Shown: positions 43,906 to 53,396 of the stretch, piece by piece | How positions within the stretch are numbered: the first letter of the stretch is position 1 | How the letters are laid out: each line of letters starts with the position of its first letter | Origin: DASQFQ01 sp963722815 | GTDB lineage: Bacteria; Actinomycetota; Thermoleophilia; Solirubrobacterales; Solirubrobacteraceae | Reading direction: 5' to 3' | Assembly: GCA_963722815.1 (NCBI GenBank) | Contig: CAVROM010000004.1 | Span: forward strand, 186,001 to 250,000 | Length of the DNA: 64,000 nucleotides | Notes under the pieces: model-generated | Database searches by the model: none | Told to the model about the DNA's origin: nothing | What the model saw: only the letters and a program-made list of their open reading frames with translations | Translations under genes and position numbers: made by a program

Positions 43906-44812
43906 GTGGCGGCACTCCTGGCACTCCTGTCGGCGGTCTGGTTCGCGCTCTCGGCGGCGCTGCAGCAGCGCGGGCAGTTCACCTTGGCACGCGACGGCAC
44001 GCCCGTGGAGGGCGTCATGGGCCTGTTCCGGCTGCTCGCGGTGCCCGTCTGGCTGTTGGGAACTCTGATCCTCTTCGCCGGCTACGCCTACCAGGGCGCG
44101 GCCCTGGATCGCGGCAAGCTCGTGGTCGTCCAGCCGCTCATGGTCACGACCATCGTCTGGGCGCTGCCCCTGGGACACTGGCTCTCCGGCCAGCAGGTCG
44201 TCCGGCGCCAAGTGCTCGGGGCCGGGGTGGTCGTGGTCGGGTTGGCGATGTTGGTGCTGGTCGGAGATCCCGACGCCGGTGCTTGACAAAGCGGAGACGC
44301 AGAGCCTCGTCATCGCGGCGCTCGTCATCAGCGCGATCGTCGCGGCGCTGCTGCTGTGGCTGCACACGAAGTCCTCGCGGGCGCTGCGCGCTGCCGTCCT
44401 CGGTGTCTGCGCGGGTCTCTTCTTCGGGCTGTCCGCCAGCTTCGCCAAGCTGGTCCTCGCCGACCTGCATGTCAGCATCGGCGAGGCCGCGGGAGCGTGG
44501 CAGACGTGGGCGCTGCTCGGGTTCGGCTTCATCGCGTTCGTCATCCAGCAGCTGTCGCTCGCCACCGGTCAGCTCGCACCGGCGATGGCCGCGGTCTCGG
44601 TCGCGAACCCGGCCGTCAGCGTGATCCTCGGGATGATCCTGTTCGAGGAGCGGCTGACGCGCCCCAGCTGGCACGTGATCGTGGCGAGTGCCGCGCTGCT
44701 CGCCGCACTCGGGGGCGCGGTGCTGATCACGCTCGCCAACCGCGAGACCGCGATGCCAGGCGTCGAGGGATCCGCCGCCGAGACGCCTCACGCCGACCCA
44801 TCGCCCGCGTGA
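43906..44812 (+). CDS. DMT-superfamily membrane transporter, one frameshift
   Basis: About 300 aa with 9-10 transmembrane helices in two EamA-like halves: AALLALLSAVWFALSAALQQ, LVVVQPLMVTTIVWALPLG in the first; VLGVCAGLFFGLSASFAKLV, LAPAMAAVSVANPAVSVILG in the second. This is the Mg/NIPA-like and drug/metabolite type. A single extra T at about 44285 makes DAGA-stop where DAGADKAETQS is expected; the second half continues in the next frame. GTG start. Its TGA overlaps the GTG of the next gene. Confidence 0.82.
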
Positions 44813-45551
44813 TCGTCGAGATCTTCGTGCTCTACCTGCAAGCACGATCCGCCCCACGAGCCTCGCGGCCGTCTACGCGCTCGTCTCACACGACGGTCGG
44901 CGCCGGTTCATGTGGGCGTACGTCGTCGCCGGCCTCGCGTTCACGGTCGCCTTCGGGGCGATCATCGTGAGCGCGACACACGGAATCCACGTTGGTTCGG
45001 GGACGAGCGAGACGAAGGGCATCGCCGACATCGCCGGCGGCATCGTGGCGCTGGTGTTCGGCGTCGGGCTGCTCACCGGCCGCGTCGGAGGAGGCGATGC
45101 GGGTGACGCGCCCAGGGCCGGCGGGCGCCTGCGATCGGCCCTCGACCGGCGCCTGACGACCCACACGGCCGCGCTCGCGGGGCCCGCGACGCACATCCCG
45201 GGACTCTTCTACCTGATCGCGCTGAACGTGATCGTCGCCCACCAGGCTGCGTTCGGCGAGAAGATCGTCGCGCTGGCCACCTACAACGCGGTCTGGTTCG
45301 CACTGCCGATTGCGGCGCTGGTCGTGTGCATCGTCCGTCCTGCGAGTGCGCAGGCACTCGTCGCGTGGGTCGCGCAGTGGGCCCGATACCACCAGCGCGG
45401 CATCCTGCTCGCCGCGTCGTTCGGCGCCGGTGCCGTGCTCGTGACCCGCGGGGTCTGCGCTCTGAGTGCCCTGCGGCGACGACGTGACAGTGGCCCGCGG
45501 AACCTGAGGTGGAACGGCTCGTGTTCGAGCACGCCTCCACTCTCACGATGA
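44809..45551 (+). CDS. GAP-family membrane protein, frameshifted
   Basis: Reconstructed from GTG 44809 (IVEIFVLYL), then after one extra base near 44840 TIRPTSLAAVYALVSHDG and MWAYVVAGLAFTVAFGAIIV, PATHIPGLFYLIALNVIV and ALPIAALVVCIVRPA. About six hydrophobic segments; of the GAP/LysE-like exporter type found near lipid or peptide export genes. The end is uncertain: ALVTRGVCAL is followed by non-family residues, suggesting another indel near 45460. Coupled to the transporter upstream. Confidence 0.65.
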
Positions 45552-46317
45552 CCGCGACGACTCGTCGATCTCATGCCACACGCCCGGCAGGTCCGGAACG
45601 GCTCGGACACGATCAGCCGGTCGCTGAAGTTCGCCGCCGCGAACCACACTTCTGGTCGGGACACAGCTGGCCAGCGAGTCGATGTCGGCCGACGCGAAGA
45701 GCGATCGCGCCCGGCCCTCGGTCGCGTACCGCGTGGCCCACAGGCTGCTGCCGTCCGAGACGCCGAAGGTCCCCTGCACCATCGGCGCGACGCCGCGCTC
45801 GGCGGCGGTCGCCTCGATCAGCCCGACGGTGCGCTCGAGCGCTCGATCGGGTCCTCCTCGAGCCCGAGCGTCAGCGCGAGCTGAAGACCACCTCCGTGTC
45901 GGTGAGCCCATGATGCCGGCGAACAGCTCCGGATCGATCGCCATCATCAGGTCCCGCGGATGGCATGGAAGTCACCGATGTAGCCGTTGTGCACGAACAG
46001 CCAGCGCCCATGCCGGAAGGGATGGCAGTTCGTTGCGTGACCGGTGACCCGATCGCCGCCCGCACGTGCACCATGAACAGCGGCGACTCGGTGTGTGCTG
46101 CGAGCTCGCGCAGGTTCGCGTCGCCCCAGGCCGGCGCGACGCTGTGGTAAACGCCAGGGCTTCGCCGGCGCCGTACCAGCCGACCCCGGTGCCGTCGCCG
46201 TTGGTCGGCTCGGCGCCCATCGCGAGTGCAGGCTCTGGTCAACGATCCCGTGCTCGGTCTTGAAGAGCAGCCCTCGATGAGCACCGGCTGCCCGTGCCAT
46301 GCCATCCAGCGACACAC
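45543..46317 (-). CDS. Class II glutamine amidotransferase (EgtC-like), frameshifted
   Basis: Starting at GTG 46317 the protein begins CRWMAWHGQPVLIEG, which places the catalytic Cys at position 2 as Ntn amidotransferases need. Other frames continue: FKTEHGIVDQSLHS, GAEPTNGDGTGVGWYG, LFMVHVRAAIGSPV, GRWLFVHNGYIGDFHAIR, DPELFAGIMGS, ERTVGLIEATAAERGVAPM, SSLWATRYATEGRARSLFAS and LPGVWHEIDES. About 255 aa with at least six frame changes. Members hydrolyse gamma-glutamyl bonds, for example in ergothioneine synthesis; no other egt gene is here. Confidence 0.75.
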
Positions 46318-46423
46318 GCATCTCCTCGTTAGTCGGCTGATCATCAGCCGGCGCCGCCGCCCGGCATCATACCGACTGGGTGATGTCGTTACCGGGCCGG
46401 CGGCTCGCCGGTAGCGTGCGGGC

Positions 46424-46679
46424 ATGCACGTCACCCATCACGAGCGGATCGAGGGACACCCCCACCGGTGGCACGTGTTCCTGCACGGTCACGACAAGCC
46501 GGTCCACGTCGAGCTCACGCCGGAGCACGCGGCCACGTCAACCTGACCGACGAGAGATCCACGACGTCATCCCGGACGCGGTCGTGAGCCACGCGACCGC
46601 GAACCACGACGACCCGCTCAGCAGCTACGGGACCTGGGACCAGCCTCTCCGGATCGACCACATCCACCTCCTGATCTGA
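46424..46679 (+). CDS. Small hypothetical protein, frameshifted
   Basis: ATG 46424 begins MHVTHHERIEGHPHRWHVFL and HGHDKPVHVELTPEHAA; the frame then shifts near 46540 and reads IHDVIPDAVVSHATANHDDP and YGTWDQPLRIDHIHLL. About 84 aa, His-rich. Sequence on both sides of the shift looks coding. No family recognised. It faces the VOC gene convergently. Confidence 0.45.
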
Positions 46680-46689
46680 CCGCGGAGAG

Positions 46690-47425
46690 AGCTCAGCCCC
46701 GATGTGGTTGACGACCTCGATGTGTGGCCGTGGGTCGAGCACGAACGCGCCGTAGTAGCCGGGGTGGTAGACGAGCGCTCGCCCGGTGCGCCGTGGTCCT
46801 CGTAGCCTGCCGCGAGCGCGGCGGCATGAACGCGCGCACCGTGGCGTCCTCGCGCGCGGGAACGCGAGGTGCATGCGCGCCGTGGGCGGCCGCTCGTCCC
46901 GGACGAGCGAGAAGCTGTAGTCGGTGCCGGAGAGCTGCACCCGGTCGGGCTCGTCGTGCGTCAGGCGGAGCCCGGCGTGCGGGGCGATCGTCGTGTAGAA
47001 GCGCCGCGACGCCTGCAGGTCGCGGACGCGGATCCACAGGTGGTCGACGCGGCCGTCTCGCCGGCGTCCTCGCGGGCGCCGTGGACCGCCTCGACGCTGT
47101 TGCCGTCGGGGTCGAGCAGGAAGCCGCCGTAGCACGTGGCGCCGTACTGCGCGCGCGGCCCAGGCTCGCCGTCGTCGCGGTAGCCCGCGTCGACACCTGC
47201 CTGCCAGAACGCATCGACCTGGGCGCGGTCGCGGGCCCGGAAGCCGACATGAAGCCCATGGGTGACCGGGTGCTCGCGGTCCGCCGGCCCGACGACCCAG
47301 TCCTCCCATTCGACGACGCCGGCGTCCGCATGGCTGGGCTCGACGCCCAGGACGCTCAGGACCGTGCGGTAGAAGCGCTCGGAGGCCGGGAAGTCCGAGA
47401 CGGCGGCGACGACGTGGTCGAACAC
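46690..47425 (-). CDS. Tandem VOC/glyoxalase protein, frameshifted
   Basis: Two glyoxalase domains in one ~245-aa protein. First: FDHVVAAVSDFPASERFYRT from GTG 47425, THGLHVGFRARDRAQVDAFW and FLLDPDGNSVEAVHG. Second: RVDHLWIRVRDLQASRRFYT, RVQLSGTDYSFSLV, MHLAFPAR-like MHLAFPRAR, GYYGAFVLDP and HIEVVNH. Frames change near 47055, 46860 and 46700. Metal ligands (His, Glu) are visible in both. Divergent from the effector-like gene, 58 bp apart. Confidence 0.75.
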
Positions 47426-47483
47426 CCGGCCGAGGCTAGCGTCGAGGGTGTACTCAGTGGCCCGCTGCGCGTAGGGTGCGGCC

Positions 47484-48230
47484 GTGGAGCCGACGCGCGA
47501 ACAGCAGCCGGCGGCCGCGGAGCCCGCCGCCCCCGCCGTCGTCGTCGGGCCTGGCCCCGTGAGCCCGGTGCAGGCGCAGATCCTGAAGCTGCAGCGACAG
47601 GCTGGAAACGCGGCCGTCGGCCGGCTGCTGCGCTCCCGCCGCCTGCTCCAGCGCGACGACCTCGACCAGGCTCCCGTGCCGCTCGACGACGGGAAGAAGG
47701 AGGCGGGCGCCGGGGACCGCTTCGACAGCCTCGACCCCGGCAACGCCGCCTCGAGCCCTGCCGGCGTCCTCGGCAAGATCAACCCGGCGGCGCCCGCGTT
47801 CACCAAGTACCCGTGCACGCAGAACTGTCCCGCCGCGGCATCCGCCGCCCAGGCCTATCTGCTGACCGGGGCGCTGCCGTCGTCGGCGTGCAGCCCGCTC
47901 AACGAGCCCAAGGGCTACGAGATCTCGCCCGGCCCGGAGAGCTGGGCGGCGACGGGCAAGGGCTGGGCGGACGCCTGGAAGGGGATCCAGAGCGCCACAG
48001 CCACACACGGCACGCAGGTGATCGTCGAGGCCGACCGCGGGTCCAACAAGCCGGACACCCTCACGCAGTGGCACTACTTCGTGGTCATGAACGCGCACGG
48101 CCATCGCGTCGCGGTCGACGCGTTCCTCGGGGAGGTCGACGGCGACGTCGGGCGCTACGTCGGGAGGCTCGGTGCCAAGAGCTACAGCTACACGAGCGAG
48201 CGGGTGACCGCGAAGCCGGTCCGTCCGTAA
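47484..48230 (+). CDS. Candidate injection-system effector with LQRxAGN motif and papain-like C-terminus
   Basis: 248 aa, GTG start. A Pro/Ala-rich N-terminus contains ILKLQRQAGNAAVGRLL (residues 33-49) followed by RSRRLLQRD, the LQRxAGNxAV signature found in actinobacterial DUF4157 proteins and toxins linked to extracellular contractile injection systems. The C-terminal domain has KYPCTQNCPAAASAA (Gln113-Asn114-Cys115), QWHYFVV (His197) and RVAVDAFLG (Asp212), an order that fits a papain-like Cys-His-Asp triad. No signal peptide and no injection-system structural gene nearby. Unrecognised as a family; effector role is inference. Confidence 0.6.
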   Translation: MEPTREQQPAAAEPAAPAVVVGPGPVSPVQAQILKLQRQAGNAAVGRLLRSRRLLQRDDLDQAPVPLDDGKKEAGAGDRFDSLDPGNAASSPAGVLGKINPAAPAFTKYPCTQNCPAAASAAQAYLLTGALPSSACSPLNEPKGYEISPGPESWAATGKGWADAWKGIQSATATHGTQVIVEADRGSNKPDTLTQWHYFVVMNAHGHRVAVDAFLGEVDGDVGRYVGRLGAKSYSYTSERVTAKPVRP

Positions 48231-48241
48231 CCGGCTGGCCT

Positions 48242-48847
48242 TCAGGTCGCCCGGCGGTAGCGGATGTGCGTTGCCAGCGGCGAGTGCAACACCTCGACCG
48301 GCTCCAGCTCCAGGGAGTCGACGCCGTCGAAGATCCGCTCGCCGGACCCGAGCAGGACCGGCGCGATGTCGAGCGTGAGCTCGTCGACGACCCCGGCGAC
48401 GAGCGCCTGCCGCACGGTCGAGGCGCCGCCCGCGATGTCCACGCCGTCGTCGCCGGCCGTCTCACGCGCCTGTGCGTAGGCGGCGTCGAAGCCGTCGGTG
48501 ACGAAGTGGAAGGTCGTCCCGCCCTCCATCTCGATCGGGTCGTGCGCGTGGTGGGTGAGCACGAACACGGGAGCGTGATAGGGCGGCTCCTCGCCCCACC
48601 ACCCGCGCCAGTCCTCCTCCCACTCGCCGCGGATCGGCCCGAACATGTTGCGGCCCATGACGTAGGCGCCGCGCGGCCGCATGAGCCAGCCGGCCGCCGT
48701 CTCGTCGGCCTCGTTGGCGCGGTCGTCGCCGAGGTGCCAGGCGTGAAGCTCCCCTCCGCGCTTCCCGAGCGGCTGCTCGCGACTCTGGTCCGGCCCGGCG
48801 ACGAAGCCGTCGAGCGAGATCGACATGTGGCAGGTGGTGTCCGGCAT
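48242..48847 (-). CDS. RibD/dihydrofolate reductase family protein
   Basis: 201 aa of the RibD C-terminal (DHFR-like) family: MSISLDGFVAGPDQS at the start, GAYVMGRNMFGPIRG, FVLTHHAHDPI, DIAGGASTVRQALVAGVVDE and LLGSGERIFDG. These are stand-alone NADPH-dependent reductases of unknown substrate. ATG 48847. It is convergent with the effector candidate, 11 bp apart. Confidence 0.9.
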   Translation of the reverse strand: MPDTTCHMSISLDGFVAGPDQSREQPLGKRGGELHAWHLGDDRANEADETAAGWLMRPRGAYVMGRNMFGPIRGEWEEDWRGWWGEEPPYHAPVFVLTHHAHDPIEMEGGTTFHFVTDGFDAAYAQARETAGDDGVDIAGGASTVRQALVAGVVDELTLDIAPVLLGSGERIFDGVDSLELEPVEVLHSPLATHIRYRRAT

Positions 48848-48909
48848 CCGCGGCCTTTCGAGGGTGATGGCGACTTGCAGTGGAGACCGCAATCTAGTCT
48901 CCCGCGGGC

Positions 48910-49650
48910 TCACACCCGGGCGCGCAGGACGTCGACCTCGCAGCCCGGCGCGAACGGGTCGAACCCGTGCTCGACCAGCCAGCGGATCGCTGACAGGCTG
49001 CGCAGCGACCACCACCCGCGGATCACGTCGCGGTCGACCTCGGTGCCGTAGCCGGCGAGGACGTCGTCGAGGTGCTCCTCGTGTCCGAGCGTCAGGCTGG
49101 CGAGATCGTAGAGAGCGTCGCCCCGGCTCGCCTCGGACCAGTCGATCACGCCGGTGACCGCGTCATCGCCGTCGAGGAACACATGCGTGATCTGCAGGTC
49201 GCCGTGCGTGAACACGGGCGTCCACGGCCGGAGCGCGGCCGCGGCGACCTCACGGTTGCGTGTCACCAGGTCGCTGGGGAGGACGCCGTCGGCGATCAGC
49301 CCCGCGCATTCGCGATCGAGCTCCGCCTCCAGCTGCTCACGGGTGCGGCCCGGCCACGGCGGCAGCGGCGCGTCGTGCAGCCGCCGGATCGCGGCACCCG
49401 CCGCCGCCCACGCCGCCGGCGACGCGGGGGACGGCTCGCCGAGGCGGCCGAGCGCCGTGCCGGGAACGGCCGCGAGCGTGAGCACGGGAGGCTTGCTCCA
49501 CAGGACCTCCGGTGTCGGGATCGGCGCCAGGGCGATCGCCTCGACCTCGACGTCGATGCGCGTCTGTTCGGTGTCGATCTTCAGGAATACGTCGCCGACG
49601 CGCAGGGTCGCCCGCGCGCGGTGGGCGACGACGACTTCCACCTCATCCAC
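48910..49650 (-). CDS. Aminoglycoside/macrolide phosphotransferase family protein
   Basis: Kinase-like fold with catalytic loop FTHGDLQITHVFLDG and metal-binding VIDWSEASRGD; the position that is Asn in APH enzymes is His here, as in macrolide phosphotransferases. N-lobe: ATLRVGDVFLKIDTE. About 246 aa from GTG 49650; the frame opens to 49734, but the extra residues look non-coding. Could confer antibiotic tolerance or act on a small molecule. Confidence 0.85.
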   Translation of the reverse strand: MDEVEVVVAHRARATLRVGDVFLKIDTEQTRIDVEVEAIALAPIPTPEVLWSKPPVLTLAAVPGTALGRLGEPSPASPAAWAAAGAAIRRLHDAPLPPWPGRTREQLEAELDRECAGLIADGVLPSDLVTRNREVAAAALRPWTPVFTHGDLQITHVFLDGDDAVTGVIDWSEASRGDALYDLASLTLGHEEHLDDVLAGYGTEVDRDVIRGWWSLRSLSAIRWLVEHGFDPFAPGCEVDVLRARV

Positions 49651-49770
49651 GGCGGTGATCCACGCAATTCTGCATGGCAACTCCGAGCGCCGTAGGGATC
49701 CGATCGAGGCGGAGTCGGACACCGTTGGAGCCACTCACGGGATTCAGGTTGTCACGCTGGGCATCGAGAA

Positions 49771-50715
49771 TCAGGACGGGTGTTCCAGCAGCCAGGCGAC
49801 GTAGTCCGTGACGCCGGCGTCCACGTCGAAGGCCGGCTCGAAGCCGGTGTCGCGCGTGAGGCGGGTGATGTCGAGGTACGGATCGTCCGCCGGTGCGCCG
49901 GGGTTGCGGCCGGGGGGCAGCGACGCCTCGGCGCCGCGCACCGCGGCGTTGAGGGCGGTGACGAATTCGTGGTTGGCCACCGGCTGCCCCGAAGAGATGT
50001 TGTAGGTGTGGTGCTGGAGCGTGTCGGCGCGCATCAGCAGGGCGATCGCCCGCGCGCAGTCTTTGACGTAGCAGCGGTCGCCGCCGTCGTCGGCGAACCC
50101 CGGCGGCCGCGGCGGGGTCAGATCAGGAGCCTCGCCGCGCACGGTGGCCGAGATGAGTCGCGGGATCGGGAAGAACGGCGAGTCGGCAAGGCCGAGGGGG
50201 CCCCAGATCGTCCCGATGCGCAGCATGACCGGCTCGACGCCGGTGCCCTCCAGGACCTGGGGCGTGATCGCCTCGACGGACTTCTTGAACGCTAGGATCG
50301 AGTTCGGCGCCGTCGCGGGAACGAGCGCGAGGTCCTCGTGCCAGCGAGGGCCGGGGGTGCCCGTGTAGACGCCGATGCTGCTGGCCACCGCGAAGCGCCG
50401 CACCCCCGAGCTCCGCGCGACGTCGAGCGCGTTGAGGAGCATCGCGGTGTTCCTGCGCATGAACGCGATCGCGTCCGGCTCCTCGAGAGCGACCGCCGCG
50501 AGGTGGACGATCCCGGTGATCTTGTACCGATCGCAGATGGCGCGAAGGGCGTCGGGGTCGGCCAGGTCCGCCTGCTCGACCGCCACGCGTCCCTCGAGGA
50601 AGGACGGCGTTGCGGCTCGGCGGTGCCGGCTGACGACGACGGGCTTGCCCAGGTCGGCGAGTGCGAGCGCCGTGTGGGCGCCGATCGAGCCGAACCCGCC
50701 GGTGACCAGGATCAT
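49771..50715 (-). CDS. NAD-dependent epimerase/dehydratase
   Basis: 314-aa extended SDR protein with intact frame. Nucleotide motif ILVTGGFGSIGAHTALAL at the start, GIVHLAAVA, the SSIGVYTG segment and LAFKKSVEAI where the Y-x-x-x-K Lys would be. DRCYVKDCARAIALLM and YNISSGQPV are substrate-side motifs. Enzyme class clear, substrate unknown. Followed upstream by a PPOX-type protein 4 bp away, likely one operon. Confidence 0.9.
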   Translation of the reverse strand: MILVTGGFGSIGAHTALALADLGKPVVVSRHRRAATPSFLEGRVAVEQADLADPDALRAICDRYKITGIVHLAAVALEEPDAIAFMRRNTAMLLNALDVARSSGVRRFAVASSIGVYTGTPGPRWHEDLALVPATAPNSILAFKKSVEAITPQVLEGTGVEPVMLRIGTIWGPLGLADSPFFPIPRLISATVRGEAPDLTPPRPPGFADDGGDRCYVKDCARAIALLMRADTLQHHTYNISSGQPVANHEFVTALNAAVRGAEASLPPGRNPGAPADDPYLDITRLTRDTGFEPAFDVDAGVTDYVAWLLEHPS

Positions 50716-50719
50716 CGCG

Positions 50720-51213
50720 TCACTGAACGCCGCCGAGGGCGCTCGGCATCCGGTACTGGAAGTCCATGAGGGCGACCCAGGTCGGCCGGACGGCGATGCG
50801 TGCCATGCGCGTTCCGGGTTGGTCGATTTCAGCGACGTGGTTCGCAGCCTGCTCGGTTCCGAGGAAGCGACGGGCGGCCTCGGCGTACTCGGCCGCGACG
50901 CCGTCGACCTCCGTGGTCTCGGCCTTGCCGCGGAGACTGAGCACCTCGGGCGGAAATGACTCGGTGTCGATCGAGACCGCGATGTCCGGGTTCGCCGCAG
51001 CGCGCGCACCCGGTAAGCGGCGTGGGTGATGTGCGGCGCCGAGATGAACGTCGGCAGCACGAGCTCCTCGCCCGTCCACACGAACCAGCTGGCCACGATG
51101 CGCGGCGTACCGTCCAGCGATGTGTAGGCGTAACGCGCCGGGATCGTCGAGGTGAGAAGGCGCGCCGCCAGGTCGGTTTCGAGGAGCCTGAGATCTCCTT
51201 GCTCGAGCGTCAT
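50720..51213 (-). CDS. PPOX/F420-type split-barrel protein, one frameshift
   Basis: About 164 aa of the pyridoxamine 5'-phosphate oxidase-like family: LLTSTIPARYAYTSLDGTPR and IVASWFVWTGEELVLPTFIS from ATG 51213, then in the next frame (from about 51000) NPDIAVSIDTESFPPEVLSL and RMARIAVRPTWVALMDFQYR. One base is off near 51000-51010. Flavin- or F420-binding reductase expected. Shares a divergent promoter region with the HxlR gene, whose operator lies 20 bp from this start. Confidence 0.82.
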
Positions 51214-51232
51214 GCGGGCACCGTAACAGAAA

Positions 51233-51251
51233 GAGTTCCCTAAAGGAACTC
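51233..51251. promoter_or_regulatory. HxlR operator palindrome
   Basis: GAGTTCC-CTAAA-GGAACTC, perfect 7-nt arms, centred in the 55-bp gap between the divergent PPOX-type gene and the HxlR gene. HxlR-family proteins bind such dyads next to their own gene, usually repressing the divergent neighbour. The site is unusually AT-rich for this genome. Confidence 0.7.
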
Positions 51252-51268
51252 ATGGCTAGACTGGTCTC

Positions 51269-51724
51269 ATGCAGCGGACGGACTTCTCCGAGATGGTGTG
51301 CTCGATCGCGCGCACTCTCGCTGTCGCCGGCGAGCCCTGGTCGCCGCTGGTGCTGCGAGACGTGTGGGTCGGCATCAACCGATTCGACGACCTGCAGCGC
51401 GACCTCGGCATCTCCCGCAAGGTTCTCGCTGAGCGGCTCAAGCACCTCGTCGAGGAGGGGATGCTCGAGCGCCGCCTCTACTCATCGCGCCCGGGGCGGT
51501 ACGAGTACGTCCTGACCCCCAAGGGCTTCGAGTTCGTGGACGTGCTGATGGTCATGGCCCAATGGGGCGATCGCTGGACCGCGGACGCTGCCGGCCCGCC
51601 CGCCCTCCGGCGCCACCGCGGGTGCGGAAACGTCACGCAGATCGAGCTGCGCTGCGCGGACTGCGGCGAGATCGTGACGTCATCCGACGTCGCCGTCGAG
51701 CCCGGCCCCGGCATGACCGCCTAG
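51269..51724 (+). CDS. HxlR-family transcriptional regulator
   Basis: 151 aa, winged helix. Family marks: WSPLVLRDVWVGINRFDDLQ, LGISRKVLAERLKHLVEEGM and RPGRYEYVLTPKGFEF. The C-terminus has two Cys pairs (ELRCADCG and HRGCGNV), which could bind zinc or sense redox state, fitting the redox genes on both sides. Stop is the TAG of a CTAG shared with the convergent flavoprotein gene. Confidence 0.93.
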   Translation: MQRTDFSEMVCSIARTLAVAGEPWSPLVLRDVWVGINRFDDLQRDLGISRKVLAERLKHLVEEGMLERRLYSSRPGRYEYVLTPKGFEFVDVLMVMAQWGDRWTADAAGPPALRRHRGCGNVTQIELRCADCGEIVTSSDVAVEPGPGMTA

Positions 51725-53303
51725 CGGCCACCGAGGTAGGCGTGCACCGCGGAAACCACGACCGAGCCCTCGCCGACGGCGGAGGCGACTCGCTTGACGG
51801 AACCGGCGCGGACGTCCCCAACGGCGAACACCCCGGCCACGGACGTCGCGAACGCGTCTCGAGTCGTCACGAACCCCTTGGGGTCGAGTTCGACGCCCGC
51901 GTCGCGAAGCCATACGGTGCGCGGCACGGCGCCGATCATCAAGAACAGCCCACCGGCTTCAAGCCGGACGTCCTTCCCCGGCTGCTCATCCCGCCAGGTG
52001 AGCTCGGAGAGACGCGTCTCGCCGGTGGCCGACGTCAGACGCGACCGCGGGTGGACCGTGATCCGATCATGGTGAGCGAGTCTTCGCGCTAGATAGCTGG
52101 ACATGGTCTCGGCAAGGTTGCTCCGCCGAATGAGGACGTGCACCTGCTCGACATGCTGCGCGAGGAACAGCGCGGCTTGCCCGGCCGAGTTGGCGCCTCC
52201 CACGACCACCACGTTCTGGCCGACACACGCCCGCGCTTCGAGTTCAGTCGCGGCGTAGTAGACGCCGCGTCCCTCGAACTCGGCGACACCTGGAATCTCC
52301 AGGCGGCGGTACTGCACGCCAGTGGCGACGACGACCGCCCGGGCGGCGACGTCGTTGTGGTCATCCAGCCGCACCTGGAAGCCGTCCGGGTGGCGCGACA
52401 GTCCGGTCACCCTCCGCGGGGAAGCCAGCTGTGCCCCGAACTTGACTGCCTGCAGCATCGCCGACCGGGCCAGCTCGCTGCCGGCGACCCCGCGCGGGAA
52501 GCCGAGGTAGTTCTCGATCCGCGAAGACGTGCCGGCCTGCCCGCCCAGGGCGACATCTTCGACGACGATGACGTCGAGACCTTCGGACGCCCCGTAGACG
52601 GCGGAGGCCAGGCCCGCCGGCCCGGCGCCGACGATCAGCAGATCGCAAACCGCCCGGTCGGGCAGCCCTGAGAGGTCGAGGCCAACGGCGGCGGCCAGTT
52701 CGCGCGTCGTCGGTCGCGCCAGGACGCGTCCTCGTCCGGCCACCACCGCCGAGCCGGCGTCCGGGAGGGAGGACGTCGCGGCGACCTCGCTCCACGCGGA
52801 CGGGTCCGAGCGGAGCACCGTCCGATACGGCACGTGATTGCGCTCGGCGAACTCCTGCAGTCGATGCATGTCGCGATCGTCGTCGCCCGCGAGGATCAGG
52901 CCACCCTCCCCGAGCTGGGTCAGCAGACGTCGCCTCGCATCGAACGCCGTGAGCAGCACGTCGCTCAATTTCGTCGAAGTGGCCATGAGCCGCCGCAGGT
53001 CCCTGACCGGCACGCGCAGGAGCGTGGTATCGGCCATGGCGATGCCCCCGAGGAAGGCCGGCTGTCCCATCAGCATCCCGAGCTCGCCGACGAAGTCGCC
53101 GGCTTCGACCACGAAGCTGACCCGGTTGTCCCTCCCATCGACCAGGTAGACCCCCCCGCGAGGACGAGGTAGAGGTCGTAGGCCTCGCCCGCGTCCCACA
53201 ACAGCTCGCCGGGGCCGGGTCGGATCACATCGGCGACCGACTCCAGCAGCGTCCGAGCCTCCTCGTCGAACTCGGGCCACGCCTCAAGCTCGACCGGCTC
53301 CAC
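51721..53303 (-). CDS. Cyclic-nucleotide-binding domain / thioredoxin reductase-like flavoprotein, one frameshift
   Basis: About 527 aa. Residues ~1-130 form a cNMP-binding domain (VADVIRPGPGELLWDAGEAY, GDFVGELGMLMGQPAF); a middle part of ~100 residues follows; the rest is a TrxR-like FAD/NAD(P)H module (LLIVGAGPAGLASAVYGASE, GGQAGTSSRIENYLGFP, NVVVVGGANSAGQAALFLA, GVFAVGDVRAGSVKR). The usual redox C-x-x-C is absent: the site reads YYAATELEA, so it is not a true thioredoxin reductase. A C7 run at 53151-53157 marks a frame change between the two parts of the cNMP domain. GTG start. Confidence 0.88.
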
Positions 53304-53396
53304 TCGTCGAGACGAATAGCGGGTCCGCTCGTCAGGCGTTGGGCTGTGTCCGCACAAGACCTTGAGCCTACGGAGCAAGTCCCGGAGACGTGGTGG

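Noticed and set aside
46376..46400. GGGTGATGT shared between 43812 and 46377 as a regulator site
   Set aside because: Only nine bases match, with no symmetry at the second site; chance is likely.
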